64,000 nt of DNA from Toxorhynchites rutilus septentrionalis (Eukaryota > Arthropoda > Insecta > Diptera > Culicidae): contig NC_073746.1 in assembly GCF_029784135.1 (NCBI RefSeq), positions 71,838,042 through 71,902,041 on the forward strand. The letters run 5' to 3'. The notes below the pieces were generated by a model that was not told where the DNA came from, searched no databases, and saw only the letters and a list, made by a program, of their open reading frames with translations. A program made the translations under genes and the position numbers. Below, in pieces: positions 1 to 11,705 of this stretch; the first letter of the stretch is position 1, and each line of letters opens with the position of its first letter.

Positions 1-424
1 TTTCATTGAGAGTGTTCATCCCAGTAATGCAGTACCGCATCTTTCTTTCCACACTATCAACAAGAAGGTTCGATGGAAAAATACAATAGAGTTATTTTAT
101 TAAATCCAAACGTAGTCTTTTTGATGAAACGTGACTTCACTTGATTCCATACAAACATCTTCCCGATGTTATTTTGTCATATTTTCTAGAACTATTACAA
201 ATACAATGAACCTCTTGAAGCTTGAATGTTTGCTCTACAAAGTTCTTTCCATTGTCAAACTTTACTGAACTAGAAAACAAAAAAAAAGTATGACGCTATC
301 TAAATCAAAGCTAGTTATTACATCCGAAATCTCCGACTCATAACGATGAAATCGTATTTTGTCAGCAAACTTTCGTATAGCTTCCTTGAGCTTTTCTTTG
401 CCTTCCAATTCCTTTGCTTTACGG

Positions 425-560
425 TTTGATGCAACTTGGGGGCTGTCCACATACCACGTGGACAGAAAAAGCATGATTTTCGATACCCCCCTCCCCACCG
501 TGGACAGGCGTGGATATTCCTTATACCCCTCCCCCTATCGCCACGTGGACATTCCCCCAG
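425..560. repeat. CACGTGGACA motif cluster
   Basis: GTGGACA or its complement occurs at least four times here in alternating orientation, twice inside the perfect palindrome CCACGTGG. The spacers are C-rich (CCCCCCTCCCC and similar). The outer edges (GGGGGCTGTCC at the left, CATTCCCCCAG at the right) are roughly complementary, so the block could fold or be a small mobile unit. The family is not identified. Confidence 0.45.
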
Positions 561-1094
561 TTTTTGGAAAAAAATCTAGAAAATTCTATATTCTTCGCTT
601 GAATTTAATTTCAAGTTTGTTTCTATTTCCTATTACATGTTTTTATTGATAAAAATGATAGACTTATTAATAGTAACGAGTTGTTTTTTTTTTCAAGATT
701 GTCCGGGAAGCTCATTATTGTCTTCCAAATTCCATTTACATTATCTCCATATTCATATAAAAATATCAATGTGAATCTACTCTCGAATATTTTCATTATA
801 GCTGGTTGGTTATTTGAGTATCAAAAAATTAAAACAGTGAAATCAAGCGCTTTGTTTGAGAACAGTTATAGGCAAATATCAAAGAAATTCGTCGAAACAA
901 TACAGAAGTGATATATTGGTATATTGAATTGTAAAAAATGTTGTAATGTCGGATTTTAAATTAGCACAATGTTGCATTCTTGAATCTGATCGAGTCATCC
1001 TATCGGGTTTCGCGAATGTTGCAACCTTGGATATAAAAGTAAATTCTTTTTTTATTTTCAAAAAACCAAAAATATATGCATAAAAAACGATTAA

Positions 1095-1155
1095 AAGGAT
1101 TCGATTATATACAGTGAAAATAAATCCGAAATTGTGTATAATCAAGTCCGCCCTG
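1095..1155. mobile_element. MITE right-terminus fragment (CGATTATATACAG family)
   Basis: ATTCGATTATATACAGTG is followed by its imperfect inverse and the terminus AAGTCCGCCCTG, then TA. The same end occurs intact at 44318-44377 and in variant form at 53400-53460. No left terminus was found upstream, so this is a truncated copy. Confidence 0.6.
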
Positions 1156-1438
1156 TATTCATGGCAATGGGTCAACTTTCATTTAATCGCAGTTCAGTGA
1201 AAAAATAATACTTTTCAACAATTCCCTGAACACTCTTAAGTTCATCATTAGAGAACATATCAGAATCGTAATCAGAAATGCGTTTTACTCTAATTTACGA
1301 TGGTTATTCAACAAAAAGTTCGAAAACTACCTTTTTTAACCCATTCTCACCCCCAACATATGAAAGTCGGGGGTATTTCTGATTTTCAAGTAAGGTGAGT
1401 GGTACGATAAATTCTAGCAAATAAAATATAACTTTCTT

Positions 1439-3360
1439 TTTTTTTTCCAAAATATATATTTTTATCAAGGCTCATATGGCGTTAGCCTGACGGGGCCGGA
1501 GTTCAATATTTTGACAGTTTTTCTTATTATCTATGTTAGTAATATGTAACCGATTACTCGCGGTTGGCTCGAGGTTAGTATTACAAGTGTTTTCGTAATT
1601 CGGATGTTGCTGTCTCCAATGCTCTGTACGTGTACCCGACACGGGATACTTCCTATTGGGATGCAGCTGACCCTTAATCAGCAACGCCCCCCTAGTCTGT
1701 ACCCCATATCTAGCGTGGTGCGTCTTTCTCGACTCGAGGAATCCAGGATAGAATGGTCACTAGCCGGCGCAATCATCAGCTCGTGTAGAGTTGTCATAAG
1801 CGGTACAACCTTTGGCTCTTGTTGAATCATCAGTGGACTGCACAACCTTTGGCCCGTGTATCTGTAAAGAGTGTGTGTATGTATTGCCGCGACTAAGTAA
1901 AAGTTTATAGATCGGATAGGAGGGATACGAAACAGGGACACAACGAAGGAAACATCATTAAACGATGACATCGGCGTTTCTGAGGAACAGGTATAGATGA
2001 AGCAGAAGATCAGGATCACGGCTACCTATATTATCCCGGACGGGGATATCCGATTGTCTGCCTTGTGCTCTCAGTGCTCTAGAGAGCTGAGAGCGAGCAG
2101 CATGGAACCGGATACACAACCAGACAACATGCTCGATGTCGTGGTAGCCATCGCCACAATCACAAAGATTGTTTGCTGCGAGCCCAATGCGATAGAGATG
2201 CGCGTTTAGGTTGTAGTGATTGGACATGAGCCGAGATATCACGCGAATGAAATCACGACTTACATTCAATCCCTTAAACCATGCACTCGTCGAAACCTTA
2301 GGGATAATCGTGTGTAACCAACGACCGAACTCATCTTCACTCCACATGCGCTGCCAACTAACGAGTGTGTCCTGACGAGGAATGTGAAAAAATTCATTAT
2401 AGGCAATTTGCCTTTCAAAAAGTGTGCCTTCTGAAGCGCCCACCTTAGCTAGCGAGTCCGCTTTCTCATTCCCCGGAATCGAGCAATGAGAGGGAACCCA
2501 TGCTAAGGTAATCTTGAATAATTTTTCGACCAAAACACTCAATAGATGTCTTATTCTTGTTAGGAAATAAGATGAGCGTTTATCAACTTTCATTGAGCGG
2601 ATTGCTTCTATTGAGCTGAGACTGTCTGAAAAAATAAAATAATGGTCGATGGGCAGTGTTTCAATGATCCCTAGAGCATAGTATATCGCACCCATTTCTG
2701 CGACATACACGGAACAAGGATCTTTGAGTTTGAAAGAGGCACTGGAATTTTCATTGAAGATGCCGAAGCCAGTGGACCCGTTTATGAATGAACCGTCAGT
2801 AAAGAACATTTTATCAGATCCAACTTTCCCATATTCTGCCGAAAATATCGGCGGAATAGAATCGGAGCGTAGGTGATCTGGGATTCCATGGATTTTTGGT
2901 CGCATGGACAGATCAAAAATGACAGAGGAATTGCAGAAGTATGGGAAGCAAACTTGGTTGGAGATGCCTGGTGAAGAGTGCACGTCGTGGGTAAGGTACT
3001 CATGGTATAAAGACATAAAACTTGACTGAGGAGTCAGTTGTAGTAGATTTTCGAAGTTATCAATCACCAATGGATTCATGATCTTGCAACGGATGAGAAA
3101 TCTGTAGGATAATTCTGTGAACCGAAGAGTAAGCGGGGGTACTCCTGCCAAAACTTCGAGACTCATCGTATGTGTCGAATGCAAACACCCCATGGCTATA
3201 CGCAAGCAACGATATTGTATCCTCTCCAGCTTGAGAATATGAATCCTGGCAGCTGATCGGAAGCAAAAACTGCCATATTCTAACACTGACAATATCGTTG
3301 TTTTGTACAACTGAATGAGGTCTCCTGGATGGGCACCCCACCATGTTCCGGTTATTGTAT
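1439..3360 (-). mobile_element. 5'-truncated non-LTR retrotransposon (I-clade-like), copy 1
   Basis: The insertion is bounded by a 10-bp target duplication, TAACTTTCTT, at 1429-1438 and 3361-3370. The 3' end, on the left, carries an A-rich tail and the hairpin AGGCT/AGCCT at 1468-1488. Coding sequence starts inside the reverse transcriptase thumb and runs through RNase H. The element is nearly the same as copy 2 at 6832-8347, in the opposite orientation. The I-clade label rests on the RNase H domain and the non-poly(A) hairpin tail, and is inferred. Confidence 0.85.
1958..3360 (-). pseudogene. LINE ORF2 C-terminal part: RT thumb, RNase H, Cys-rich tail
   Basis: The reading frame is open through the whole surviving part, about 467 codons, and ends at the stop at 1958. 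Seen in order: an RT-thumb motif TGTWWGAHPGDLIQLYKTTI; an RNase H domain with catalytic-type residues in FFTDGS, YVAEMGAIYYAL, IFSDSLSS and WVPSHCSIPGNEKADSLAK; and a Cys/His tail (CDCGDGYHDIEHVVWLC). RNase H degrades the RNA strand during target-primed reverse transcription. About 29 codons of open frame upstream of 3360 belong to flanking DNA, because the target duplication places the junction there. Endonuclease and the RT catalytic core are missing, so this is a dead-on-arrival copy despite the open frame. Confidence 0.85.
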
Positions 3361-3370
3361 TAACTTTCTT

Positions 3371-4796
3371 ATCATCATATATTATGTTGGTAAGTTCTTT
3401 CATTATTTCAACCATACAGAACACAGGAGCCATCTCTTTTAGAACCACAGAGGGCGGTTTTCATACTATCCAGCGACTAATCGCAATTCCTTCATCACTC
3501 GGTTGCAACACTGGTGGAATAAACAAACAATCAAACAAAACGGCCCCTTTCCAAGGCCACCAATCATTATCAAAGAGTATAGCCTAACGAAATCCTACGT
3601 CAACTATGCGGTCGTGTCTCGGACACAACCCTCCCGTGACTTTTTGACTCGTGAGATTTTTTTTAGTGGGCATATGTATTCAAGCATGAGCTTCAATTTT
3701 GAAGTTGTTGCTCGAAACCTTTGGTTATACAGAAAAACTGTCCGAGCACGAATAGTGAGACTGTGAGAAATGATACGTTGAAATTATACACTGTAATATA
3801 ACTTAGATATTAGAAAGCGAAAAATATAAATAGAATGAAGTTACAAAAATTTCCTTGTTTTCTGAAATTTAATTGCTATGTTGGTTTTATGTTTTGAAAT
3901 TATCTGGCTAAGATTACGAAAATGCACTAAAAATGGACCTTGAAGATTTTTCTTCTGAAATTTCAGTATCTGGAAATGCAATCAAAATTTTGGCTATGAC
4001 TTTATGTTTTCACACACCAAATTTGTAGGGAAAAGGAACGGGTTCTAGGTTATTCAAAATTCAGTGTTAATTTTCATTCCAGGCTAATTTTTGTTAATTA
4101 TTTGTTTCTGTTTTTATTTTGACAAAGCCAGTTATAAAGTTTTTTATACAACCAGAGGTTTATGTGCTATAATTTTCAAATAAAGTTATGCTAAAATACA
4201 AACGCCCCCTTTATAATTTAGAAAAAGTATTTCTAATAATGGCACATACTCAGTATTCTAATCCAAATGCGTGTGACGTGTTATTACCAAATCAGAAGCA
4301 AACGCTCTCATCAGGATCAGAGAACTAGCCATAAGTAGCGATAGGCTCTAACTTTCGCGTTTTTTAATCTAAATTTGGATCTTAAATTCAAAATTACCAT
4401 TTGTAAGGTGTAATTCTCTTATCCATAATCGTAAATCTTTCATCGTTTTTCGGATTTGGGGTGTTTTTACGCAACTAGTAAATGCAAACCGATTTTTATT
4501 CATGAAAATAACATATAATCGATTCGAGTTCTCTAAGGGCAAGGAGACGGCCATATAGATGAAACACAAACTTCTGCATAACTCGAGAACTTGTCAAGCA
4601 AATGGAGCCAAATTTGGGATGTGAGGGTTTTTATATGCGAGATTTTTTTCTATGATGGTATGACACCCCTCCCTCCTCTCGAATGGAGTGGGGGTCCCAT
4701 AGAAATAATACACACATTTCAACCAAACATATTCTAACCAAACATGACAATTAAAAATTTTCGGAAAACTCTGAAGGAAAATAGGAAAAAATCAAT
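3371..4796. other. AT-rich intergenic DNA
   Basis: No gene, RNA or recognisable element is seen. Homopolymer-rich unique sequence fills the interval. A short GGCC-stem hairpin near 3542-3558 resembles a histone mRNA 3' stem-loop but has no coding sequence beside it. Confidence 0.4.
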
Positions 4797-4806
4797 TCGC
4801 ATATGT

Positions 4807-5924
4807 CCCCATTAGTAATTGAGAATTGTAAGAAGCTTCTCGAATTGAACCAACGTTCGAGGTCCATGGATCTGTACTCTCATTACATTTCTCAAGAAAT
4901 AAAACCTTCAGCAGACATCTTCAATAATGTTAGCTTTCCGAACTTTTGCAGATCTTCCGTAGATTTCGATCTTTCTATAAAGGACGAAACTCGAGACATT
5001 TCAGATCATCTTCGATTATTGTTAATCCCTAATATTTTCGCTTCAAAATATAACCATATCAATTATTCAAGAATGTTTTTCACTGATGGTTCAAGAATCA
5101 ACAGATCCACTGGTTTTGGTATCTTTAATGAACATTACACTAGCTTCCATAAACTTGAGGACCCTTGTTCAGTGTATGTTTCCGAACTGGCTGCAATATA
5201 TCATGCAATTAAGACCATTGAGTCCTTACCACCTGATCACTATTTTATTTTCTCGGATAGTCTTAGCAGTATATAAGCCATTCAATCCTTGAAACAACAG
5301 ACGAAAGCATGATATTTTCTTATCAAAATTAGGAATGCATTGAATTTTCTTGTTGATAAAAGTATTCGAATCACTTTCATTTGGATTCCTTCCCATAGCT
5401 CTATTCCTGGTAATGAGAAAGCGGATACACTCGCAAAGATGGGTAGTATGCAGGGCACAGTTTTTGAAAGACAAATCGCGTTTCGGGAATTCTTCTCCAC
5501 TTCCCGATAGCAGTCACTCACCAGTTGGCAAAACCAATGGAACAGAGATGAGCTTGGGAGATGGCTATACTCTATTATCCCCAAAGTTTCAACGAAGACC
5601 TGGTTTAAAGAATTAGATCTTGACAGAAATTTTATTAGAACTATGTCCAGATTGATGTCCAATCATTCCGCGCTAAATGCGCATCTCTTCCGCATAGGTC
5701 TTGCTACTAACAATTTATGCAATTGTGGTGAAGGGTATCATGACATCGAGCACGTTGTTTGGTCATGTAATGAATTTTGCAATGAAATAATCAAACTGGT
5801 TGCCGATTTAGAAGCTTAAGGAGTACACTCACGCATGCCAGTTCGCGATATCTTAGCTATTCACGACCATAATTTTATGTTTCCCATATATGTCTTCCTA
5901 AGAAGCGCTAATGTTATTATTTAG
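4807..5924 (+). pseudogene. Decayed LINE RNase H region
   Basis: The translation keeps the RNase H signatures FFTDGSRINRSTGFGIF, YVSELAAIYHAI, IFSDSLSS and WIPSHSSIPGNEKADTLAK (with one I for V change), then the Cys-rich tail CNCGEGYHDIEHVVWSC. Premature stops occur at about 5274 (just after SDSLSSI), about 5309, about 5508 and about 5818, all in the same frame, so decay is by substitution rather than large indels. The ancestral stop is near 5922. The first residues come from target DNA. Confidence 0.8.
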
Positions 5925-6251
5925 GTCGCATCTCCTACTCCCACTGTCCATTCTCCCTTCCTTTCCTATTACACAAGCAGAACTTAGTACCCGTTGAGAT
6001 GAGATCATTACAGGAGCTATTTACATAACAAAGCACAGACACTGTTCGAGACAAGGATAACATCGACGAGGCAACGAAGGAATAAATTATATTTTTTTTT
6101 ATTTTGCATTGTAGTTGCACTGTAGTTTCCGCTAATTAGACTTAAGTTAATGATTATGTAGTTATAATATATTCAAATAGTTTTAAAATGTATTGTTTGA
6201 TGGTGGCTCTTTATCCACTTGAGCCTAATTAAATAAATAAAGGAAAAAAAA
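4807..6251 (+). mobile_element. 5'-truncated non-LTR retrotransposon, divergent copy 3
   Basis: The target duplication TCGCATATGT occurs at 4797-4806 and 6252-6261. The tail carries the hairpin GGCTC (6205-6209) / GAGCC (6221-6225) followed by AAATAAATAAA. The coding part is homologous to copies 1 and 2 but clearly diverged, so it represents an older or separate subfamily. Confidence 0.85.
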
Positions 6252-6261
6252 TCGCATATGT

Positions 6262-6560
6262 TCTAAAATTACATATTGACAAGCGTTTTAAGACCATTTG
6301 CTGTTTGTGTTAACGAGATTGATCTTCGTTCGAAAATGGAAATGGGTTTTAATGTTATAAAACACACTCTTATATCTTCTTCTATCTATATAATTAAAAA
6401 TGGATCGCCAAATGTGTTGATAACAGCAAAACTCGAGAGAGGAATTGTCCGACTTAGGGCTGTCTTTATTCTATCATATTTTCTGTATCAAACATTCATT
6501 CCGTGTAACGGAGAAACATGTTATTTGCAAGTTGTTGAAAAATCTTGAATGAGAATCGTG
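6262..6560. other. Unassigned AT-rich sequence
   Basis: No supported gene. Open frames here are short and resemble nothing recognised. Confidence 0.4.
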
Positions 6561-6765
6561 TCTAAAAATAATCTGATATTATAATGACAAATTTTTGTAG
6601 AAGTACTAGGAATTTTATAGTAAATGGTAATTTTAAAGGGTAAATTAGACGATCAATCAATGAGCAATTCTGCGATTGGACCCATGAACAGCGCTTAGTA
6701 GAAAAAACGTGGATGTGATTACGAAAAATAAATTTTGGGCGGGACAAAGTTGGCCGAGTCAGCTA
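6561..6765 (-). repeat. Dispersed repeat with GCTGACTCGG...CCCGCCC terminus
   Basis: On the minus strand the unit begins CTAGCTGACTCGGCC, then AACTTTGTCCCGCCCAAAAT. The same terminus begins a repeat at 28770 on the plus strand (AGCTCACCCGGCGAACTTCG). No coding capacity was seen and the superfamily is unknown. Confidence 0.5.
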
Positions 6766-6831
6766 GTTCGCTTATAAAAAATTAGGCGATTCGATCTTTT
6801 TTAGGTATTTCATGATCGGAAATGCTTGGTT

Positions 6832-7827
6832 TTTTGCTTCCCATACTTCTGCAATTCCTCTGTCATTTTTGATCTGTCCATGCGACAAAAAATCCATGGA
6901 ATCCCAGATCACCTACGCTCCGATTCTATTCCACCGATATTTTCAGCAGAATATGAGAAAGTTAGATCTGATAAAATGTTCTTTACTGACGGTTCATTCA
7001 TAAACGGGTCCACTGGCTTCGGCATCTTCAATGAAAATTCCAGTGCCTCTTTCAAACTCAAAGATCCTTGTTCCGTGTATGTCGCTGAACTGGGTGCGAT
7101 ATATTACGCATTAGGGATCATTGAAACATTGCCCATCGACCACTATTTTATTTTTTCAGACAGTCTCAGCTCAATAGAGGCAATCCGCTCAATGAAAGTT
7201 GATAAATGCTCATCTTATTTCCTAACAAGAATAAGACAACTATTGAGTGTTTTGGTCGAAAAATTATTCAAGATTACCTTAGCATGGGTTCCCTCTCATT
7301 GCTCGATTCCGGGGAATGAGAAAGCGGACTCGCTAGCTAAGGTGGGCGCTTTTGAAGGCACACTTTTTGAAAGGCAAATTGCTTATAATTAATTTTTCCA
7401 CATTCCTCGTCAGTATACGCTCGTAAGTTGGCAGCGCATGTGGAGTGAAGATGAGTTCGGTCGTTGGTTACACACGATTATCCCTAAGGTCTCGACGAGT
7501 GCATGGTTCAAGGGATTGGATGTAGGTCGTGATTTCATTCGCGTGATATCTCGGCTTATGTCCAATCACTACAACCTAAACGCGCATATCTATCGCATTG
7601 GGCTCGCAGCAAAAAATCTTTGTGGTTGTGGCGATGGCTACCACGACATCGAGCATGTTTTCTGGTCGTGTATCCGGTTCCATGCTGCTCGCTCTCATTT
7701 CTCTAGAGCACTGAGAGCACAAGGCAGACAATCGGATATCCCCGTCCGGGATATCTTAGGTAGCCGTGATCCTGATCTTCTGCTTCATCTATACGTGTTC
7801 CTCAGAAACGCCGATGTCAACGTTTAA
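6832..7827 (+). pseudogene. LINE RNase H and Cys-rich tail, one nonsense mutation
   Basis: The frame is continuous with copy 1 and contains FFTDGSFINGSTGFGIF, YVAELGAIYYAL, IFSDSLSS and WVPSHCSIPGNEKADSLAK. A single TAA at about 7390-7392 interrupts it just after FERQIAYN, where copy 1 encodes Glu. The same frame then continues to the natural stop at 7825-7827, through the tail CGCGDGYHDIEHVFWSC. One nonsense change and otherwise intact coding suggests a young insertion that was non-functional on arrival. Confidence 0.82.
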
Positions 7828-8347
7828 TGATGTTTCCTTCGTTGTGTCCCCGTTTCATATCCCTCATATCCAAACGATAAACTTTAACTTAGTCGCGGCA
7901 ATACATACAGACACTCTTTACAGATACACGGGCCAAAGGTTGTGCAGTCCACTGATCATCCAACAAGAGCCAAAGTTTGTACCGCTTATGACAACTCTAC
8001 ACGAGCTGATGATTGCGCCGGCTAGTGACCATTCTATCCTGGATTCCTCGAGTCGAGAAAGACGCACCACGATAGATATGGGGTACAGACTAGGGGGGCG
8101 TTGCTGATTAATGGTCAGCTGCATCCCAATAGGAGGTATCCCGTGTCGGGCACACGTACAGAGCATCGAAGACTGCAACATACCAATTATGAGAACACTT
8201 GTAATACTAACCTCGAGCCAACCGCGAGTAATCGGTTACATATTACTAACATAGTTGTAAGCAAACATTGTCGAAATATTGAACTCCCGGCCCCGTTAGG
8301 CTGACGCCATATGAGCCTTAATAAAAATATATATTTTGGATAAAAAA
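6832..8347 (+). mobile_element. 5'-truncated non-LTR retrotransposon, copy 2
   Basis: The target duplication AAATGCTTGGTT flanks the insertion at 6820-6831 and 8348-8359. The 3' tail has the AGGCT/AGCCT hairpin at 8298-8318, then AATAAAAATATATATTTTGG and an A run. The body matches copy 1 at 1439-3360 closely by eye, in inverted orientation. Both are 5' truncated, copy 2 more severely. Confidence 0.88.
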
Positions 8348-8359
8348 AAATGCTTGGTT

Positions 8360-9430
8360 GTCCAGTATCAGTTGCATATGTTTTATACGATATTTATATA
8401 CAGTGTGTTTTCATCGTTATGAGTATTGATGAAAGAGTATGAACAACTCAGTTATATATTGTAATATTTGTCAATAAACAACAAGAATTATTAAGGAGAG
8501 AGAAAAGTCTGGAATGCTTGCGACCTAAATGATACGAGAGAAATGGATCGTTGCGGGAGGTCTAGAAACGAATCTACAAAAAAACGCCCCGTATTCAGAA
8601 ATCGCACCAACACCGAATTTCAGAAGTGTATAAATCAAATCGATAGAAAAACCACACGAAACATAGCGCGCATCTTCCCCGACCAGCAGGCAGCAGCACA
8701 TAAGAGCGTAGCAATTTCTTAAACAAACAGTCTTCAGAATATATGCTCAAGTGGCGTCTTCTATCAAGTGTTTTTCGTCCTCCCCCGGCACTTTCCTTTT
8801 CCGAAGCATTATAGCCCATGAAACAAATTGTGATTGTTATCGAATACCATTTCTCATCTCTCCTGCTTTTGGGCCACTCTTCCGATCCGATATGCTGTAC
8901 ACGCACGCACCATTATGGTGCTCGACAACAACAATGGATTTCCCCGCGCGTATTTATGCTGCTGCACCCAGACGATATGTAAAAACAGAATGAAAGGAAT
9001 ACATTCGATGTTTATTTTGATTACGGAAGAGAGAGAGGGGTCGGAGCGTGAGTTACTCCGTCTGTGAATGATCTGTGTGACCGGTAAAGAAAAAAGACTA
9101 CCTTTCACCGCCCCTTGCGGGGGAACGCCGTCTACTGTTGCTAATTTGAAAAGAGGCGAGACGAAACAACAACAACAACAACAGCAGCATGGAAATTGAA
9201 TATAAACAAACTGCATGTAAACAGAGAGAGAAAACGGTACTCACACAGCTCTCGCTGTGATCGATGTTTACTCAGGAAATTGGCTCTTCTCTATTTCGCT
9301 CTCTCAAACGGTGCGATGTTTTCCTATGCGCGCTGTTCGGCGCAGATGAATCAGCAGCATGCAGCAGCACCAGCAGTGGGATCGATGCGGCAGTTCGATT
9401 TGCGTTGCGATCGAGTGTAGCATAGTATCA
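8360..9430. other. Non-repetitive DNA with CAA/CAG runs
   Basis: This block is mixed-composition, less AT-rich DNA with a CAACAACAA/CAGCAG run at about 9165-9190 and another CAGCAG-rich patch at about 9350-9375. No protein family is recognisable on either strand. It leads into the candidate leader exon and may contain its promoter. Confidence 0.35.
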
Positions 9431-10507
9431 CGGAGAGGCTGTATCGATTACTCTCCTCCTTCTTCTCGTTCGAAACGTGTGTGCCGTGTGTTTACCGCGC
9501 GTGTTGTTCAGGATCGCGTAATACTCGTGCCGCGCCGGGTTCTCGCGTAGTCGCGACGAGGATCGCTGATCTCTTTTAAAATAGTCCGCAATTCACGGTT
9601 ACCGGCGCAGTCGGTGCTCGGTTTCGTATCCAGAGGGAGCGGTCTTTTAGCGAACGCCAGGATATTTGTTCTAATGAGCAATAGTAGCTGCTATCATCAT
9701 CGCAGGCAGAGGCGCAGATGGACGTAATTCTCGAGTGAGTGATTATTGCCGCAGTAAAGCAGTAAAGTTTTCGCCGAAAAAGTCCAAACTGAGGGATCAT
9801 TTCGAATCGTGTGAAAAAAGTTAAGCCGGGTAGAGTCCAGGGAAAAAGAATGCGATGATGACTTGCGGGTGATTAATGGGTCAATTTTCGATTTTTTGCT
9901 TCCCTCTTCCGCTGTTTGTATACGCAGAGATCGCGCGCGGTTGAGCCAGTGCATACAAGTTTTGTTTTTTCTTCATTATTCAGTAAATGGACAGTGCAAT
10001 ACGAGTTACGAGTGCGAGTCCATACAGCGAGAGTCGTGCAGATCGTGGATCATCAACTGGGCTAGTCTAGCGTGTAAACAGCGGCCCGAAGCAGCAGTAG
10101 CAGCAGCTGTTTCTGTTGATGATGAGTCTGGTGCTTTTCGTGATCAACTTGTAATGACTTTGAATTCCAAGGAAGTGTTGAATTAATACTGTCTACCCAG
10201 TGGCGTGGGATGAATGTGTGTTGTCATTTTGTTTGTGCGCTCTCTCATTTCGGGGAAATTGCGACAATCGACAACCAGTTTGGTGCGGTTGTGAATGAAT
10301 TTTAAACGTGACATACGGGTGGACTTAGTGATCGCATGTTATGAACTTATTATGTCCGTGAAGGCAGAGAAGTGAACGGCAAGTGATTTCGACGTATTCT
10401 AAAGAACAGGAGAGATTCGAAAGTAAAACGTTTTGTGGAAGCGCAACTGGTTTCAAAAAAAACTAGCACGTTCTGCAGAAAACCTGTTCGCACTTTTTGC
10501 GCAATAC
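9431..10507 (+). other. Candidate 5' UTR exon of a host gene
   Basis: The block is markedly more GC-rich and less repetitive than its surroundings. It carries CAG-rich stretches common in insect 5' leaders and ends at CAA/GTGAGTAAC (10507/10508), a strong splice-donor-like sequence followed by AT-rich intron-like DNA. The largest plus-strand frame, 9863-10186 (107 codons), has no recognisable family and closes well before the donor, so the exon would be non-coding or contain upstream ORFs. It could instead be a conserved non-coding element. Confidence 0.35.
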
Positions 10508-10890
10508 AAGTGAGTAACGTTTATTTTTTTTCTACTGTAAGCAATTCCGAGTAAATTTCTCGCCGAATGTTTTCGAGGAAAAATAACTTCAAAGAAATGG
10601 AATCTTAACCGTAACAATGAATCAGCTCAGAAGGTTGAAAGTCTCTTTAATGAAAAACAAAAAAAAAACTCTTAGCCTTACGTTAGATTGTGAATTCATG
10701 AGTTCGAGGTATAACTGTTACTGCAAAAACCATAACAAATTTAAAGGGTACTTTCGTATTAGCGTCACCGGAGCCGAAATACAATAGATAACAATTTTAT
10801 TGTACACACTGGCACTCAGATATCTTTTGTACTGTTGCTGCCTTGTTGTTTGTAGTGTTTTGGCATTTGCAATGATATATTTCAAAGCAA
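10508..10890. other. Intron-like AT-rich DNA
   Basis: Follows the GTGAGT donor-like site. Nothing recognisable was seen. Confidence 0.35.
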
Positions 10891-11040
10891 AACTTAACCG
10901 GACAAACGTATGCCGTCCGACGCTCGCTAACTAAAGGATCATCTCCTATGTTTCAAACTAACCGGGCAATCGAAGGAACACAGGTTTGCTTGCGAAAGGC
11001 CGCCGCTTCCGACGGCGGGTCGGCGTACCATTTTAAGTTA
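10891..11040 (+). repeat. GC-rich dispersed repeat, copy A
   Basis: The copy contains AACCGGACAAACGTATGCCG, CGACGCTCGCTA, CCTATGTTTCAAACTAACCG and the self-complementary core CCGCCGCTTCCGACGGCGG. Related copies lie at 46255-46560 and, on the minus strand, 54050-54300. The composition contrasts sharply with the AT-rich surroundings. Confidence 0.65.
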
Positions 11041-11229
11041 GTATGGGTGGGTGATGAAAAAATTTATGAACGAGTTTTTTTCTTCATTTAAATTGACTGA
11101 CTTCTATACTCAGTGTTTACCTATTTTTACATTTTCAAAACATAATCTGAATAGATTATAGCAACATGAATATAAATTAAAGTCAAATAGTCTACAACTA
11201 CAAGCAGATATAATGTGAATGAAAACAGA

Positions 11230-11315
11230 ATTTTCTCTTACGTTTCCTCGTCGATATTATCCTTGTCTCGAACATTGTCTGTGGTGGCTGGTAATAACTG
11301 GCCAAGATATGTAGA
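11230..11315 (-). repeat. Fragment of LINE copy-3-type 3' UTR
   Basis: The minus strand reads TGTTCGAGACAAGGATAATA then TCGACGAGG, closely matching 6032-6072 in the 3' UTR of the LINE at 4807-6251. It is probably a remnant of the same LINE subfamily. Confidence 0.5.
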
Positions 11316-11454
11316 GAAGGTATCCTACTGCCGTGAATGCTCCCTCGTGAACTTAGCAGTGGCTCCTATATGTCGACTTTTGCGTCTGTGAAGGACGATT
11401 TGTAGTCAGCATTGATTTTCTGCTACTATTCAAAGGCAACTTACAGTGAACGTT

Positions 11455-11705
11455 GAAAAATGAAGAACGTTGAAAACCTCCGAAAAGTTCGAGCTATAGG
11501 CGCTTTGGACGAATATCTCACTCAAACGCAACAACAAGTCGCGTAGTTGAACGTGACTCAATAAACCATCTTCATACGTTTAAAGACCATGGGAAAAATC
11601 TAGAAGATAGGAAGTAGGATTCCACATGAGCTGAATGAAAGGCGGTAGGAAAACCTGATAATCACTTGTGAAACATTACCCATCAGGTACAAAAGGAGAA
11701 TCATC
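11455..11705 (+). pseudogene. Mariner transposase N-terminal relic
   Basis: Plus-strand translation gives LDEYLTQTQQQVA, a helix-turn-helix region, KTMGKI, PHELNERR and TCETLPIRYKRR. This matches the N-terminal DNA-binding part and start of the catalytic domain of DD34D mariner transposases, which cut and paste DNA. Several in-frame stops are present. The DDE catalytic core is missing because homology stops near 11705. No terminal repeats were identified. Confidence 0.7.

Larger units (their letters stand above)
1..1428. other. AT-rich intergenic DNA with repeat fragments
   Basis: No convincing gene is present; open frames are short and of biased composition. Positions 425-560 hold a cluster of CCACGTGGACA-type palindromic motifs in a C-rich tract. 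Positions about 1095-1155 hold the right end of a MITE whose terminus also occurs near 43.6 and 51.7 kb; no left end was found. The rest looks like unique AT-rich DNA. Confidence 0.5.

Noticed and set aside
3361..3448. Extra N-terminal codons of the LINE fragment
   Set aside because: The target duplication at 3361-3370 places the LINE junction at 3360, so the upstream codons are flanking DNA.
3538..3562. Histone-type stem-loop
   Set aside because: The hairpin is imperfect and no histone-like coding sequence is recognisable beside it.
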